Source: Pseudobdellovibrionaceae bacterium (lineage in GTDB: Bacteria; Bdellovibrionota; Bdellovibrionia; Bdellovibrionales; Bdellovibrionaceae). Taken from it: a stretch of DNA of 64,000 bases. The notes under the pieces were generated by a model. The model saw nothing but the letters and a program-made list of their open reading frames with translations, did no database searches and was not told the origin of the DNA. Positions 52,862 through 63,913 of the stretch are shown piece after piece. Both the position numbers and the translations under genes were made by a program. The DNA lies in contig JAHBUV010000001.1 of assembly GCA_019637915.1 (NCBI GenBank), positions 1,768,565-1,832,564 of the forward strand. Direction: 5' to 3'. How positions within the stretch are numbered: the stretch's first letter is position 1; each line of letters begins with the position of its first letter.

Positions 52862-54323
52862 GGGGTTTTTCTCCTTTCACCGGAGAGACCGCTTCCAGCG
52901 CGGCCGCGACGTTCAGCATTTTTTGCTCTTCGTAATGACCGGCGGTGAGCTGCACGCCGATGGGCAGGCGCTCCTTCGACAAACCGAAAGGCACGCTCAT
53001 GCCCGGCAGTCCGGCGAGGTTCGTCGATACCGTGTAGATGTCGTTCAGGTACATCGCCAGGGGATCCGAGATGCGCTCGCCGGTTTTGAACGCCGGATGC
53101 GTCGAAACGGGGCTCAGCACCACGTCGCACTTTTTGAAAACATCGTCGAACTGGTCGCGGATCAGGCGGCGCACCTGGCAGGCCTTGCTGTAGTACGCGT
53201 CGTAATAACCGCTCGAAAGGCAGTAGGTGCCCAGCATGATCCGGCGTTTGACCTCGTCCCCGAAGCCTTCACCCCGGCTGCGCGAATAGAACTGATCCAG
53301 TTCCACGGCGGACAGGTTGCCGAAATCCGCGCGGTGACCGAAGCGCACGCCATCGTAACGGGCGAGGTTCGAAGAGGCTTCGCTGGTGGCGATCAGGTAA
53401 TAAATCGGCACGGCGTGCTCGGTGAGGGGGGCGGACACTTCAACCAGCTCCGCGCCCATGGATTTGAGGTTCTCCATGGCTTTTTGCACCGTTTTTTCCA
53501 CATCCGGATGCAGTCCACCGGCCATGTACTCTTTCAGCACGCCGATTTTCATCCCTTTGACGTTCGTCGAAAGATCCTTGGAAAAGGCCGGCACTTTCTT
53601 CTCGGCCGTCGTCGAATCGCGCTCATCGCGCCCCGAGATCAGCTCCAAAGTCAAAGCGGCGTCCTGCACGGTCGACACCATCGGTCCCGCTTGATCCAAG
53701 CTCGAGGCGTAGGCCACGATGCCGTAACGGCTGACGCGGCCGTAAGTCGGCTTCACGCCGACGATGCCGCAAAAGCTCGCCGGCTGACGGATGGATCCGC
53801 CCGTGTCCGTGCCCACGGTTCCCGCCACGAGACGGGCGGCTTGCGCCGCGGCCGAACCGCCGCTCGAACCGCCCGGCACGCAATCCAGGTTCCAGGGGTT
53901 CTTCACGGCGCCGAAAGCCGAAGTTTCATTCGAGGAGCCCATGGCGAATTCATCGAGATTCAATTTTCCCATGACAACGATGCCGGCCTGCTTCAGGCGC
54001 GCCACGACCGTGGCATCATAAGGGGGGACGAAGCCGCCCAGAATTCTGGAGGCGGCCGTGGTCTTCAAACCCCGCGTGCAGAACATGTCCTTCACGCCGA
54101 AGGGCACGCCCGCGAGCGGGCCCGGGTCCTCCCCGCGGGCGATCTTTTCATCGATCTTCGCGGCTTCGGTTTCGGCCTGATCGTTCACCGTGATGAACGA
54201 GTTCAGCTGCTTGTCGAGTTTTTCAATGCGGTGCTTGTAGTGATTCGCCACTTCCTTCGCGCTGACTTTTTTCGAGCGCACGGCCTGGGCGATCTCCACC
54301 ATGGAAGCATGTGTGAGGTCCAT
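52851..54323 (-). CDS. gatA: Asp/Glu-tRNA amidotransferase subunit A
   Basis: A 490-residue amidase that releases ammonia from glutamine for GatB. The Ser-cisSer-Lys triad is visible in GVPFGVKDMF (Lys) and VPGGSSGGSAAA with TDTGGSIRQPA (Ser residues). ATG 54323 is preferred over ATG 54329 because its spacing to AAGGAAGGA is better. It sits between gatC (13 bp away) and gatB. Confidence 0.97.
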   Translation of the reverse strand: MDLTHASMVEIAQAVRSKKVSAKEVANHYKHRIEKLDKQLNSFITVNDQAETEAAKIDEKIARGEDPGPLAGVPFGVKDMFCTRGLKTTAASRILGGFVPPYDATVVARLKQAGIVVMGKLNLDEFAMGSSNETSAFGAVKNPWNLDCVPGGSSGGSAAAQAARLVAGTVGTDTGGSIRQPASFCGIVGVKPTYGRVSRYGIVAYASSLDQAGPMVSTVQDAALTLELISGRDERDSTTAEKKVPAFSKDLSTNVKGMKIGVLKEYMAGGLHPDVEKTVQKAMENLKSMGAELVEVSAPLTEHAVPIYYLIATSEASSNLARYDGVRFGHRADFGNLSAVELDQFYSRSRGEGFGDEVKRRIMLGTYCLSSGYYDAYYSKACQVRRLIRDQFDDVFKKCDVVLSPVSTHPAFKTGERISDPLAMYLNDIYTVSTNLAGLPGMSVPFGLSKERLPIGVQLTAGHYEEQKMLNVAAALEAVSPVKGEKPHVI

Positions 54324-54336
54324 CGGCATTCCTTCC

Positions 54337-54618
54337 TTAAACCACGGGCGGAACCTTGAACAGGTTCCCCATTTTTTCCGGCGCGTTGGCGGTCATCTCT
54401 TCGGCGGTGAATTCCCGCTTGGCTTCATCTTCGCGCCAGAACGGCTGCATCTCCGAAGGCGTCACCAGGGGTTCCACCCCTTGGGTGTCGACTTTGGAGA
54501 TCTGTTCGAAATAACCAAGGGCTTTGGACAAGTCGCCGCTGTAGCGGCTGGCTTCCTCCGCCGAGACCTCCAAGCGCGCGAGCTTGGCGATATGGGCGAT
54601 TGTTTTGGGATCAATCAC
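54337..54618 (-). CDS. gatC: Asp/Glu-tRNA amidotransferase subunit C
   Basis: A 93-residue subunit that wraps around GatA and GatB. IDPKTIAHIAKLARLEVSAEE is the family N-terminus and VEPLVTPSEMQPFWREDEA the conserved middle. It is the first gene of gatC-gatA-gatB-ppx-DUF192. Confidence 0.94.
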   Translation of the reverse strand: MIDPKTIAHIAKLARLEVSAEEASRYSGDLSKALGYFEQISKVDTQGVEPLVTPSEMQPFWREDEAKREFTAEEMTANAPEKMGNLFKVPPVV

Positions 54619-54685
54619 GGGCCGACTCCTTCATCTCGAAAATGAGACGGACCGACCTTAACCCGGAGGGGGTTTGTTTTCAACT

Positions 54686-55480
54686 TCAGAGGAAAAATCG
54701 AAGGGATAGAGACAGCCCCGTTTGCGTCGTGTGGCTGGAGGGCTCTTTGATCTCCCGCTGGATTCCGGGCGTCGCGTTGTAAACGGGGGCGCTCTCGCCG
54801 AAACCGTTGATTTCATAGAAAGGGGCCACCACCAGCAACGTCGCCGGCTGAATCTCCATCGCCCAAGGCAGGCGCAGGCGGTAGCCCACGCGCGTTCCCA
54901 GATTCAGGGTGCTGTCCTCGCCGTTCACGACGGTCTCGCTTAAAATCGCATTCACGCTACCCGAAATCATGGGGCGAACGGCGGCCTCCACCCAAAAATC
55001 CCACAAATCACCCTGGCCCACCCATAACGCGCCACCCAAGGTGGCGGTCCACCAAAGATAAATCTCGCGGTAACCCGTGCCATAGGTGAGTTTGCGGTCC
55101 CAGCGGCGCACGCTGCCTCCACCGAAAATCCGCACGCGCTCGGCGGCAAACACCGACAGCAACATCTCGAAATCCATGATGCCATGCTCATTTTGGGCGG
55201 TGATTTTCTGACCCGAGTTCAGTTCCGTGCCCGAATAATCCGTTTTCGCTTGGAGAGCGCCCAGAAAACGCAGATCAAGCTCCCAACTTTCCCCCAACGG
55301 AGCGCGGTATCCGAGCTCCAGAAAAGGCATCAGGCCTTTCTCCTCGCTGGCGCCGCCGTTGCTGATTTCCTCGACATAATCGAACTGCGCCAAACTCAAA
55401 CCCGCCGTGACGACGGCCCCCTCACGGGCTTGGGCCGAGCAGCTCACGAGGAAAATCATGAAAAGCGTTAGTGCGCGCAT
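54686..55480 (-). CDS. Probable outer-membrane beta-barrel protein
   Basis: A 264-residue protein with a signal peptide (about 1-18, SCSAQA). The mature part alternates hydrophobic and polar residues in about ten strands and ends SLSLRFFL, compatible with the C-terminal signal of outer-membrane barrels. Function is unknown. It is divergent from ligA. Confidence 0.7.
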   Translation of the reverse strand: MRALTLFMIFLVSCSAQAREGAVVTAGLSLAQFDYVEEISNGGASEEKGLMPFLELGYRAPLGESWELDLRFLGALQAKTDYSGTELNSGQKITAQNEHGIMDFEMLLSVFAAERVRIFGGGSVRRWDRKLTYGTGYREIYLWWTATLGGALWVGQGDLWDFWVEAAVRPMISGSVNAILSETVVNGEDSTLNLGTRVGYRLRLPWAMEIQPATLLVVAPFYEINGFGESAPVYNATPGIQREIKEPSSHTTQTGLSLSLRFFL

Positions 55481-55495
55481 GCCGTAAATTTATAA

Positions 55496-57544
<2,049 letters not shown>

Positions 57545-57563
57545 GGCCCTGATGCTGAAAAGC

Positions 57564-57616
57564 GAAAAAGCCGGCTGTTTATTCCTTCAGGAAAAAACAA
57601 AACCGGCTTCTTTTTC
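57564..57616. terminator. Bidirectional terminator between ligA and the histone gene
   Basis: AAGCCGG (57568-57574) pairs with CCGGCTT (57603-57609), with A-runs before and T-runs after, so it works on both strands for the converging genes. Confidence 0.87.
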
Positions 57617-57642
57617 TGAATCGATTCAGAAAAACGCTGGGC

Positions 57643-57837
57643 TTAGATGTGATCGATGATGATGTCGCGGTCCATGACGGTTTTGCGGCCGTCGGCTTTC
57701 GCGCTTTCGATGCCTTTCAAACAAAGCTTTTCAATGGCTTTGCTGAGCACTTCAACCGTGGCCGAAGACGTGTTCATCCCGCCTTTTTCTTTGATGATCT
57801 TTTTGACTTTGCTCGTGACGACAAGAACTTCCGACAT
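57643..57837 (-). CDS. Bacterial histone-fold DNA-binding protein
   Basis: A 64-residue protein equal to a single histone fold: helix 1 SKVKKIIKEKG, loop MNTSS, long helix 2 ATVEVLSKAIEKLCLKGIES, then GRKTVMDRDIII, the R-K-T-V plus D signature of histones near the end. It has no tails. It resembles the chromatin histone described in Bdellovibrio bacteriovorus (Bd0055). ATG 57837 has GGAGGA 8 bases upstream, so the longer frame to 57885 is rejected. It should bind DNA and compact the chromosome. Confidence 0.88.
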   Translation of the reverse strand: MSEVLVVTSKVKKIIKEKGGMNTSSATVEVLSKAIEKLCLKGIESAKADGRKTVMDRDIIIDHI

Positions 57838-57898
57838 GGACTGTTCCTCCATTAAAATCGTTTTTACACCCGTTGAGCCTGTCATAGCGCCTGGGCAA

Positions 57899-57918
57899 TG
57901 ACAAATACAAATTTGTCA
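57899..57918. promoter_or_regulatory. 8-bp palindrome upstream of the histone gene
   Basis: TGACAAAT and ATTTGTCA are separated by four bases. It overlaps the stop codon of the upstream phosphoesterase and lies about 60 bp before the histone start. It could be an operator or a weak hairpin; there is no T-run. Confidence 0.5.
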
Positions 57919-59376
57919 GGACTTTGATAAGGCGGCGCGGCGACCTTCCCGCTCCGTGACATTCAAGGCCCGCGACGTGCCTTCGGAGAATTGCAACAAT
58001 TCCGCTTGTCTTGGTCCGCCCTCGGCGGGGGAGATCCAGACATAGGTTTTCTGGTCGATGGGCTTCGTGCACTCAATGTCCAAAAAGGCGGGCGACCAAC
58101 AACCCGAATTGAGGTGCTCCACCGCGCCGATCATCTCGTGACGCGCATGGTGGGTGTGGCCAAAGACAATGCGGCTCACCCGCGTGATGGCGCTCGCCAT
58201 GGCCAGAATCTTCTCATCAGGCTCTTTGTATCCCGACACAAGGGACGTCACGGAACGTGAATAAAACAGGAAAAACGGCAGGAACAAAAAGAGCGGGATG
58301 AACATCCAGAAAAAAGAAATGCTGTAGACGGCGCGAATCGAGCTGAAAAGCTGAAAGATCACCACGAAGGCGGCGAAGATCAAAAGCGCGCGGTCAAGCC
58401 ACAGCTCGCGCATCAGCAGCCAGGGATTGCTGGAGGCCGGTGCCGCGAAAAGCTCGCGCAACTCACGGACCATGCGGGGTTCCGCGTTGGCCCTTCGGGC
58501 GATGTCCTCGACACGGTCCTCGATTTTCAGGGGATTGCGGATCGGCGCCACCAGGCGATCCTTGAAAGAGTGTCCCAGGGTCGCGACCGAGCCGCCGAAC
58601 CAGCTGAAGATCAGCAGCGGCTGGGCGCGCGCCATGTAACGCAAAAAGATCGTCACGTACTCGCGCAAACCCATGATGTAGTTGGAATCGACATGGGGAT
58701 TGAAGAATCCCATGCCGTTCATGATGTAGCGGCAGGCGAGATTCCCGAAGGGCAGCTTCAGGGAAACGTGGTTGTAGCCCTTCGTGAAGGGGTTCAACGG
58801 GTCCTCGCACACGCAGTAAGGGTCGTATTGGTTGCCGTGTTCGATCAAAGTGTCCTGGTTGCTGATGTAAAACCAATCGATGAAGCGCACCCGGTCCTGC
58901 GCCTCGGGCGTCAGCGACAGATGGCGCAGGATCTCCTGCTGAACGGCCGGAAAATGCAGCTCAAGATCGTGATTGCCGATCACGAAAACCACGCGGTGGC
59001 CGCGCGCGATGAAATTCCTCAGGGCTTCGACGAACAGCGGATGGTCCTTGAGGATGACCTTGATCTTGAAGCTCGATCTTTCGGAGCGCGGGAAAAGACC
59101 GCGTTTTTTCTCGAGCCAACTCAACCGGAAAACGGGTTCTTCCGGCAGCGCCATGACGCTGTCAAAGTCGAAAATATCGCCGTTCAGGATCAACTCGATG
59201 GGCGCGCCGCCCGCTTTGTCCTCGAGGTGGGAGAGGAAATCGGCGAACACGCCGTCGAAGAAAAACATCCGCGTCTTGAACTTCTTCCACAGCGGATACT
59301 TCGGATTGACCGGCTCCGCCTCGCACAAATGCAAATCGCTCAAAATCGCCGTGTGGGTCGCGCGCGAAAAATCCAT
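57916..59376 (-). CDS. Membrane-associated metallophosphoesterase
   Basis: A 486-residue protein of the calcineurin-like family. Metal-binding motifs are ILSDLHL (D-x-H), LNGDIFDF (G-D), FVIGNHDLE (G-N-H-D) and FGHTHHARH (G-H-x-H). Between the last two, about residues 327-370, are two membrane helices, so the enzyme is split by a membrane hairpin. The substrate is unknown. It precedes the histone gene by 78 bp. Confidence 0.85.
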   Translation of the reverse strand: MDFSRATHTAILSDLHLCEAEPVNPKYPLWKKFKTRMFFFDGVFADFLSHLEDKAGGAPIELILNGDIFDFDSVMALPEEPVFRLSWLEKKRGLFPRSERSSFKIKVILKDHPLFVEALRNFIARGHRVVFVIGNHDLELHFPAVQQEILRHLSLTPEAQDRVRFIDWFYISNQDTLIEHGNQYDPYCVCEDPLNPFTKGYNHVSLKLPFGNLACRYIMNGMGFFNPHVDSNYIMGLREYVTIFLRYMARAQPLLIFSWFGGSVATLGHSFKDRLVAPIRNPLKIEDRVEDIARRANAEPRMVRELRELFAAPASSNPWLLMRELWLDRALLIFAAFVVIFQLFSSIRAVYSISFFWMFIPLFLFLPFFLFYSRSVTSLVSGYKEPDEKILAMASAITRVSRIVFGHTHHARHEMIGAVEHLNSGCWSPAFLDIECTKPIDQKTYVWISPAEGGPRQAELLQFSEGTSRALNVTEREGRRAALSKS

Positions 59377-59430
59377 ATCTCATTGTCAGCTGGAAGTTTT
59401 CCTTTGCCAAGGGGGAGGAATCATCGGATC

Positions 59431-60717
59431 GTGCGAATCATGACTTTCGCCATCGTTGGAATGGGCCGAAGCGGGGAGGCGGCGAAAAAACTCCTGCTCC
59501 GCCAGGGAACCCTTTCCGAAGACATCATCACATTCGACCAAAAACCAGGTCTAGCCGACGAGCACGACCCGGCCGCCCTGCTGGCCCGCAAGCCCGATGT
59601 TCTGGTCGTTTCCCCGGGCGTTCCGCTGGCCAATTCCTGGATCGTCGAGGCGCGCGCCCAAGGAGTGCGAATCACCAGCGAGATCGGTTTGGCGTGCGAC
59701 GTCCTGGCCGGTGAAAAACTGATCGGCGTCACGGGCTCCGTCGGCAAAAGCACGACCGTCGCCCTGTTGGGCGAAGGCGCCCGTCATGCCGACCCGCAGG
59801 CTTTCGTGGGCGGGAATTTCGGCGTGCCCTTTTGCGAATACGCCGTCGAGGTGCTGAGCGGGATTCGACCCCGAGCCAAATGGGTGGTTCTGGAGCTGTC
59901 CAGCTTTCAACTGGAAAACTGCGAACCTCTGTCCCTGGATTTTTCGGCCATCACGTCTTTTTCGCCCAATCACCTGGAACGTTACGCCAATCTGCGCGAG
60001 TACTACGAAATCAAATGGTCCCTTTTGGACCGCACGCGCGGCCCCTGTTTCCTGAACTCCCGGGGCGGAGACCTGAAAACCTGGGCCCTGCAACACCCCG
60101 GCCGCTGGGTCCTCGTCGGGTCGGAAAATCCGGAGCTCACGAGATTTCAACTCGCGAGCGCCAGGCTGATCGGCCGGCACAACCAGGACAATTTGGCCCT
60201 GGCCGTCTCCGTGGGGTTGGCCGCCGGTTGGCCCACCTCCTTCGTTGAGCGCATGAAGTCCTTCACGGGTCTTCCCCATCGCCTGGAAAACCTCGGAACG
60301 GCCCGCGGCATTCGTTTCATCAACGACAGCAAAGCCACGGCCATGGACAGCGTCCTCACCGCCGCCGCGGCGGCGACGGAGCTTTGTTCCGGCTCCTCGC
60401 ATCTGTTTCTTTTGCTCGGCGGGAAAGATAAAAACCTGCCCTGGGAGCAGCTCTCCGTCTTGAAAGATCACCCCCGCCTTGTTCCCGTTTTTTTCGGTCA
60501 CTGCGGGGAGCTCGCGCAATCCCGGTCGGGACTCGACGGCTCCGTGCACGCCCATCTGCTGGAGGCGGTCCGCGCCGTTTTGAAAAACGCCCGCGAGGGC
60601 GACGTGGTTCTGCTCAGTCCCGGCGGAACCAGCTTGGATGAGTTCCGGAACTTCGAGGAGCGGGGCCGGGTGTTTCAGGAATACCTGGAAAAAGAGGCCG
60701 GTCTCAATCCGCTTTGA
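59431..60717 (+). CDS. murD: UDP-N-acetylmuramoylalanine--D-glutamate ligase
   Basis: A 428-residue Mur ligase adding D-glutamate to UDP-MurNAc-L-Ala. It shows an N-terminal Rossmann FAIVGMGRSGEAA, the ATP loop GVTGSVGKSTT, SPNHLERYANLREYYEIKW and FINDSKATAMDSV. The GTG start at 59431 has GGGGGAGGA 11 bases upstream; the frame continues far upstream in antisense to the phosphoesterase and that part is rejected. In the P-loop the usual T-N before GKST is S-V. Confidence 0.94.
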   Translation: MRIMTFAIVGMGRSGEAAKKLLLRQGTLSEDIITFDQKPGLADEHDPAALLARKPDVLVVSPGVPLANSWIVEARAQGVRITSEIGLACDVLAGEKLIGVTGSVGKSTTVALLGEGARHADPQAFVGGNFGVPFCEYAVEVLSGIRPRAKWVVLELSSFQLENCEPLSLDFSAITSFSPNHLERYANLREYYEIKWSLLDRTRGPCFLNSRGGDLKTWALQHPGRWVLVGSENPELTRFQLASARLIGRHNQDNLALAVSVGLAAGWPTSFVERMKSFTGLPHRLENLGTARGIRFINDSKATAMDSVLTAAAAATELCSGSSHLFLLLGGKDKNLPWEQLSVLKDHPRLVPVFFGHCGELAQSRSGLDGSVHAHLLEAVRAVLKNAREGDVVLLSPGGTSLDEFRNFEERGRVFQEYLEKEAGLNPL

Positions 60718-62755
60718 ACAGCAGGACGTTGAGGGCCTGCGAGTCGGCCGCGATCACGCGCGTGAAAACGCGCCCCGTTGACTCGCCGAAAACCGTGATT
60801 TCACGCGCTCCCGGGGCCATCCCGAAGATGACGAAGCCGCCGCCGGCCTCGCCCTTGGCGCTAGGTCTTCCCTGGGAGTCGAAATACAAAACGCGGGCGC
60901 GATCCCCGGGGTTCACGGCTTCCGCGGTAAAACCCTGATCGGGGACGAAACCGATGACGGTGGAAGCCATCGGGTCGTCGTCCAGGCGCATGTGAGCCCG
61001 GATGGCGTTCAACCAGTCGCCGCGGATCAGGGGAAAGTGCGCGTAACTGGCGCTGTCGTCCGTGGTGTAGGTCGCCGGCATGTAAGGCGCGTCCGGAGCG
61101 ACGTTCACCAGGCTCAGCCGGTGTTCTTCCGGCAACAAAACCCGGGTCACGCCCGTCGCGGGGATCTCAAGCTCTTCTTCCACGCCCTGATGGGCGAGGC
61201 GGGCGGGGCGCGGCTCCGCCGTGAAAGCGTCGTACACGCGGAAAATCACCTGATCGGTTTTCAATTTCGAAGAAAGGTCCGCCACGGACACGGAACCTCG
61301 TTCCGTCACGACGTTTTGGTGGGCGAAGTAGCCCTCGCCCCGGCGCGCCAGCAAGGCGTGGAATCCCGGCGCGAGGCCCACGAAAGAATAGAGGCCGTTT
61401 TCAGAGGTCGCGCTCAATGACGCGTCCGGGATCATGAACTGGTTGAAATACACGGCGTTCAATCCCCCGGCGGATTCAGCTTCCACGCGGACGCCGGCCA
61501 GGGGTTTGCCGTTCAACTCGGCACGACCCCAGATCACCGGGGCGGCGGGATCGTTCAGGTTCATGTTTCTCTGCTCGGAAACGATCTGCTTCAAAGAGGT
61601 GATCATGCTTTTAGGGAACAACGGGACTTTCGCGCGGAATCCCGCCGGTACGAGCGTCAGGGTTTTTTCATGATCCTTGGCGGTCATCGCGAGCAAGGTG
61701 AAAGAACCGCGATGGACGTTGCCCAGCTCGAAGTCGCCGTTCCGCGAGGTCTGAACGCCCGTCGCGCCGGAAAAAGCCGTGCCCGACAATCCCGCGATGG
61801 ATTTGTTCTGCGCCAGACCCGCGTAGGCCGGGACCGCGCTGCCGGCCACATCCTCGCGATCGATGAGGACCAGCTCGGGCCCGCGAACCTGCCCTTGGTT
61901 CATGGCGAAATTCGAAAGACGGAAAGAAGCCTCGCCGATCAGGTGGTTTTGCGCGTCCTTCAAAAGAACGACCACGTCGCCGCCGCGACCTTGCACGCGG
62001 ATGCGGTAGGAGTTGTTACGGACATCCACCTCGCCGCGCTCCTGTGAAATGCCTTCCTGACGGCGCACCACTTCAAAGCGGTGGCCATTGGCCGTCTCAC
62101 CGGCATAGCCGATTCCACTCAGGCGGAAATCGCCACTGATCTCGAGATCATGATTGGCGCGATCGTGAATTTCCACGCGCGCCTGATCCAGGCCTTTGTG
62201 AATGATGTTGCCGTTTTCATCCGTGCCGGATCCCAGCAGAATTCGCGAGGCGGCTTCCGCCCGGTCATTCGCCGCCGCTTGAAGCGCGATCTTGGTGGCG
62301 TTTTCGCTCAAGAGCTGCCGAGCTTGCTCGGACCAGGTCGACGCCTGTTGCGGCCACTCCTCTTGATGGGGGGGCAGCTGGGCGACAGCGGGGCCTTGCT
62401 CCGCCCTGGGTTCCGGATCGGAAGGTGCGAGGGCTTCGGCCGCCGCCACTTCCGCTTTGGTGATTTTCACGGTTTCCAAACGCAGCACCTGATCACCGGC
62501 CAGGGTCATCGCGCTGTCCGGGGTCACTTCCGCCATGTCGGTGCCGAGTTTTTTCGATTGGTGGCGATCCATCAGATCCCACTCATCGAGGTCCGCCCGG
62601 CGTTCCGCCTCCGCAAAAGCGATGTACGGAGGATGGGATTTTTCAGCTGAAACGGAAAGAGGGGTGGTCAATTGAATGAAGCGAAGCCGTTCCGTGGACA
62701 ACGGAAACAGCAGCGTCGCTCCCAAAAGAATGAGGCCGGCCCTCGTGGCTATCAA
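60704..62755 (-). CDS. Large exported beta-domain protein of unknown function
   Basis: A 683-residue protein starting with TTG at 62755 after GGGAG. A hydrophobic N-terminus is followed by a charged, Ala-rich region (60-170) and several repeated beta-sandwich-like modules, for example SGTAFSGATGVQTSRNGDFE and ENGLYSFVGLAPGFHALLAR, which resemble carboxypeptidase-regulatory-like domains. It may be a cell-surface or adhesive protein. The 3' end overlaps murD by 14 bp. Confidence 0.65.
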   Translation of the reverse strand: MIATRAGLILLGATLLFPLSTERLRFIQLTTPLSVSAEKSHPPYIAFAEAERRADLDEWDLMDRHQSKKLGTDMAEVTPDSAMTLAGDQVLRLETVKITKAEVAAAEALAPSDPEPRAEQGPAVAQLPPHQEEWPQQASTWSEQARQLLSENATKIALQAAANDRAEAASRILLGSGTDENGNIIHKGLDQARVEIHDRANHDLEISGDFRLSGIGYAGETANGHRFEVVRRQEGISQERGEVDVRNNSYRIRVQGRGGDVVVLLKDAQNHLIGEASFRLSNFAMNQGQVRGPELVLIDREDVAGSAVPAYAGLAQNKSIAGLSGTAFSGATGVQTSRNGDFELGNVHRGSFTLLAMTAKDHEKTLTLVPAGFRAKVPLFPKSMITSLKQIVSEQRNMNLNDPAAPVIWGRAELNGKPLAGVRVEAESAGGLNAVYFNQFMIPDASLSATSENGLYSFVGLAPGFHALLARRGEGYFAHQNVVTERGSVSVADLSSKLKTDQVIFRVYDAFTAEPRPARLAHQGVEEELEIPATGVTRVLLPEEHRLSLVNVAPDAPYMPATYTTDDSASYAHFPLIRGDWLNAIRAHMRLDDDPMASTVIGFVPDQGFTAEAVNPGDRARVLYFDSQGRPSAKGEAGGGFVIFGMAPGAREITVFGESTGRVFTRVIAADSQALNVLLFKAD

Positions 62756-62804
62756 CCCGTCTTCTCCCTTGAAGATGAGTGTTCAGAGTCTCTCTTTTGA
62801 TTAT

Positions 62805-63242
62805 TCAGAACGCTTTGAAATCGTCAATGACGTTGCGCTTATCGCGACTTTCGTGGAGAGCCTTTTTGATCCGTTCCGCCCAGGACTGGGCCAGACGATC
62901 GTCCTCTCCCACCGTCTCGTAGCCACGGTCCGAGCGCACCTCGACCGGCACCTGGACTTGAATGTCATAAGGGCGGCGATCGCCCAAGATCGTGACTTTC
63001 GTGTAGAATCTCTCCCGAACGTCATTGGGACGCTCGAGGGTTTTTTCTTTCCGGTCGTAATAAGCCGATTCCAGCTCGTAGCCGTTTTTGCTCATCACGC
63101 GGGGGTCGCCGATCACGGTCACCACGACGCGACGGATCTCCGTGAGCCCCATCGGAGTCTCGGTGATCATCGCACCCCGGTGTTGGCAAGAGGCCAACCA
63201 AAGTGCCGGAATCAGAAGGGAAAGAAAAAACAAAACCCTCAC
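62805..63242 (-). CDS. Lipoprotein of unknown function
   Basis: A 145-residue protein starting with GTG that overlaps the transaldolase stop (GTGA). The lipobox LASC (Cys19) follows a hydrophobic segment. The mature domain is mixed alpha-beta and charged ([30 protein letters not shown]). No family is recognised. Confidence 0.72.
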   Translation of the reverse strand: MRVLFFLSLLIPALWLASCQHRGAMITETPMGLTEIRRVVVTVIGDPRVMSKNGYELESAYYDRKEKTLERPNDVRERFYTKVTILGDRRPYDIQVQVPVEVRSDRGYETVGEDDRLAQSWAERIKKALHESRDKRNVIDDFKAF

Positions 63243-63883
63243 TTCTTGGCCTTGTTCCAGTCATTCAGAAACAGTTGAATGCCCTTGTCGGTGAGCGGGT
63301 GCTGAGCCAATTGCTGCAACACTTTGAAGGGGGCCGTGATGATGTCCGCGCCTTGTGTGGCGGCCTCCATGATGTGGCCCGTGTGGCGGATGCTCGCCAC
63401 CAGAACTTCCGTGGAGAAGTCGTAGTTTTGGTAAATTTGGATAATCTGACTAACCATGGCCATGCCATCCTGACCAATGTCGTCCAGACGACCCACGAAA
63501 GGCGAGACCATGGTCGCGCCGGCTTTGGCCGCCAACAAGGCTTGCAGGGGATTGAACACCAGGGTGACGTTGGTCTTGATGCCTTCCGAGGTGAAGCGAC
63601 GGACCGCGATCATGCCGTCGTCCGTCATCGGCACCTTCACCACCACGTTGCTCGCGATCTTGGCGAGCTCCAGGCCTTCACGCACCATCTCGTCCGCCTG
63701 CAGGCTGATCACCTCCGCCGAGACGGGGCCTTTCACCTCTTTGCAGATCTCTTTGATGACGTCCTGAAAAACGCGGCCGCTTTTGGCGATCAGGGAGGGG
63801 TTCGTGGTCACCCCATCGACCCAGCCGCGCAAATTCGCCTGACGGATTTCCTCAAGGTCCGCGGTGTCGATGAAAAACTTCAC
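63239..63883 (-). CDS. tal: Transaldolase / fructose-6-phosphate aldolase family
   Basis: A 214-residue TIM-barrel aldolase of the short TalC/Fsa type. [30 protein letters not shown] and VVVKVPMT (the Schiff-base lysine) are family motifs, with [11 protein letters not shown] later. It interconverts sugar phosphates in the pentose phosphate pathway; transaldolase versus F6P aldolase activity cannot be separated here. AGGAGG precedes the start. Confidence 0.93.
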   Translation of the reverse strand: MKFFIDTADLEEIRQANLRGWVDGVTTNPSLIAKSGRVFQDVIKEICKEVKGPVSAEVISLQADEMVREGLELAKIASNVVVKVPMTDDGMIAVRRFTSEGIKTNVTLVFNPLQALLAAKAGATMVSPFVGRLDDIGQDGMAMVSQIIQIYQNYDFSTEVLVASIRHTGHIMEAATQGADIITAPFKVLQQLAQHPLTDKGIQLFLNDWNKAKK

Positions 63884-63913
63884 GATTCCTCCTGTGTTTG
63901 GACAGCCCTTTGT

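Noticed and set aside
52860-54359. Frame antisense to gatA
   Set aside because: gatA carries its catalytic triad on the minus strand; no support for the plus frame.
58570-59430. Upstream extension of the murD frame
   Set aside because: It is antisense to the phosphoesterase, and the GTG at 59431 has a good ribosome site right before the MurD N-terminal motif.
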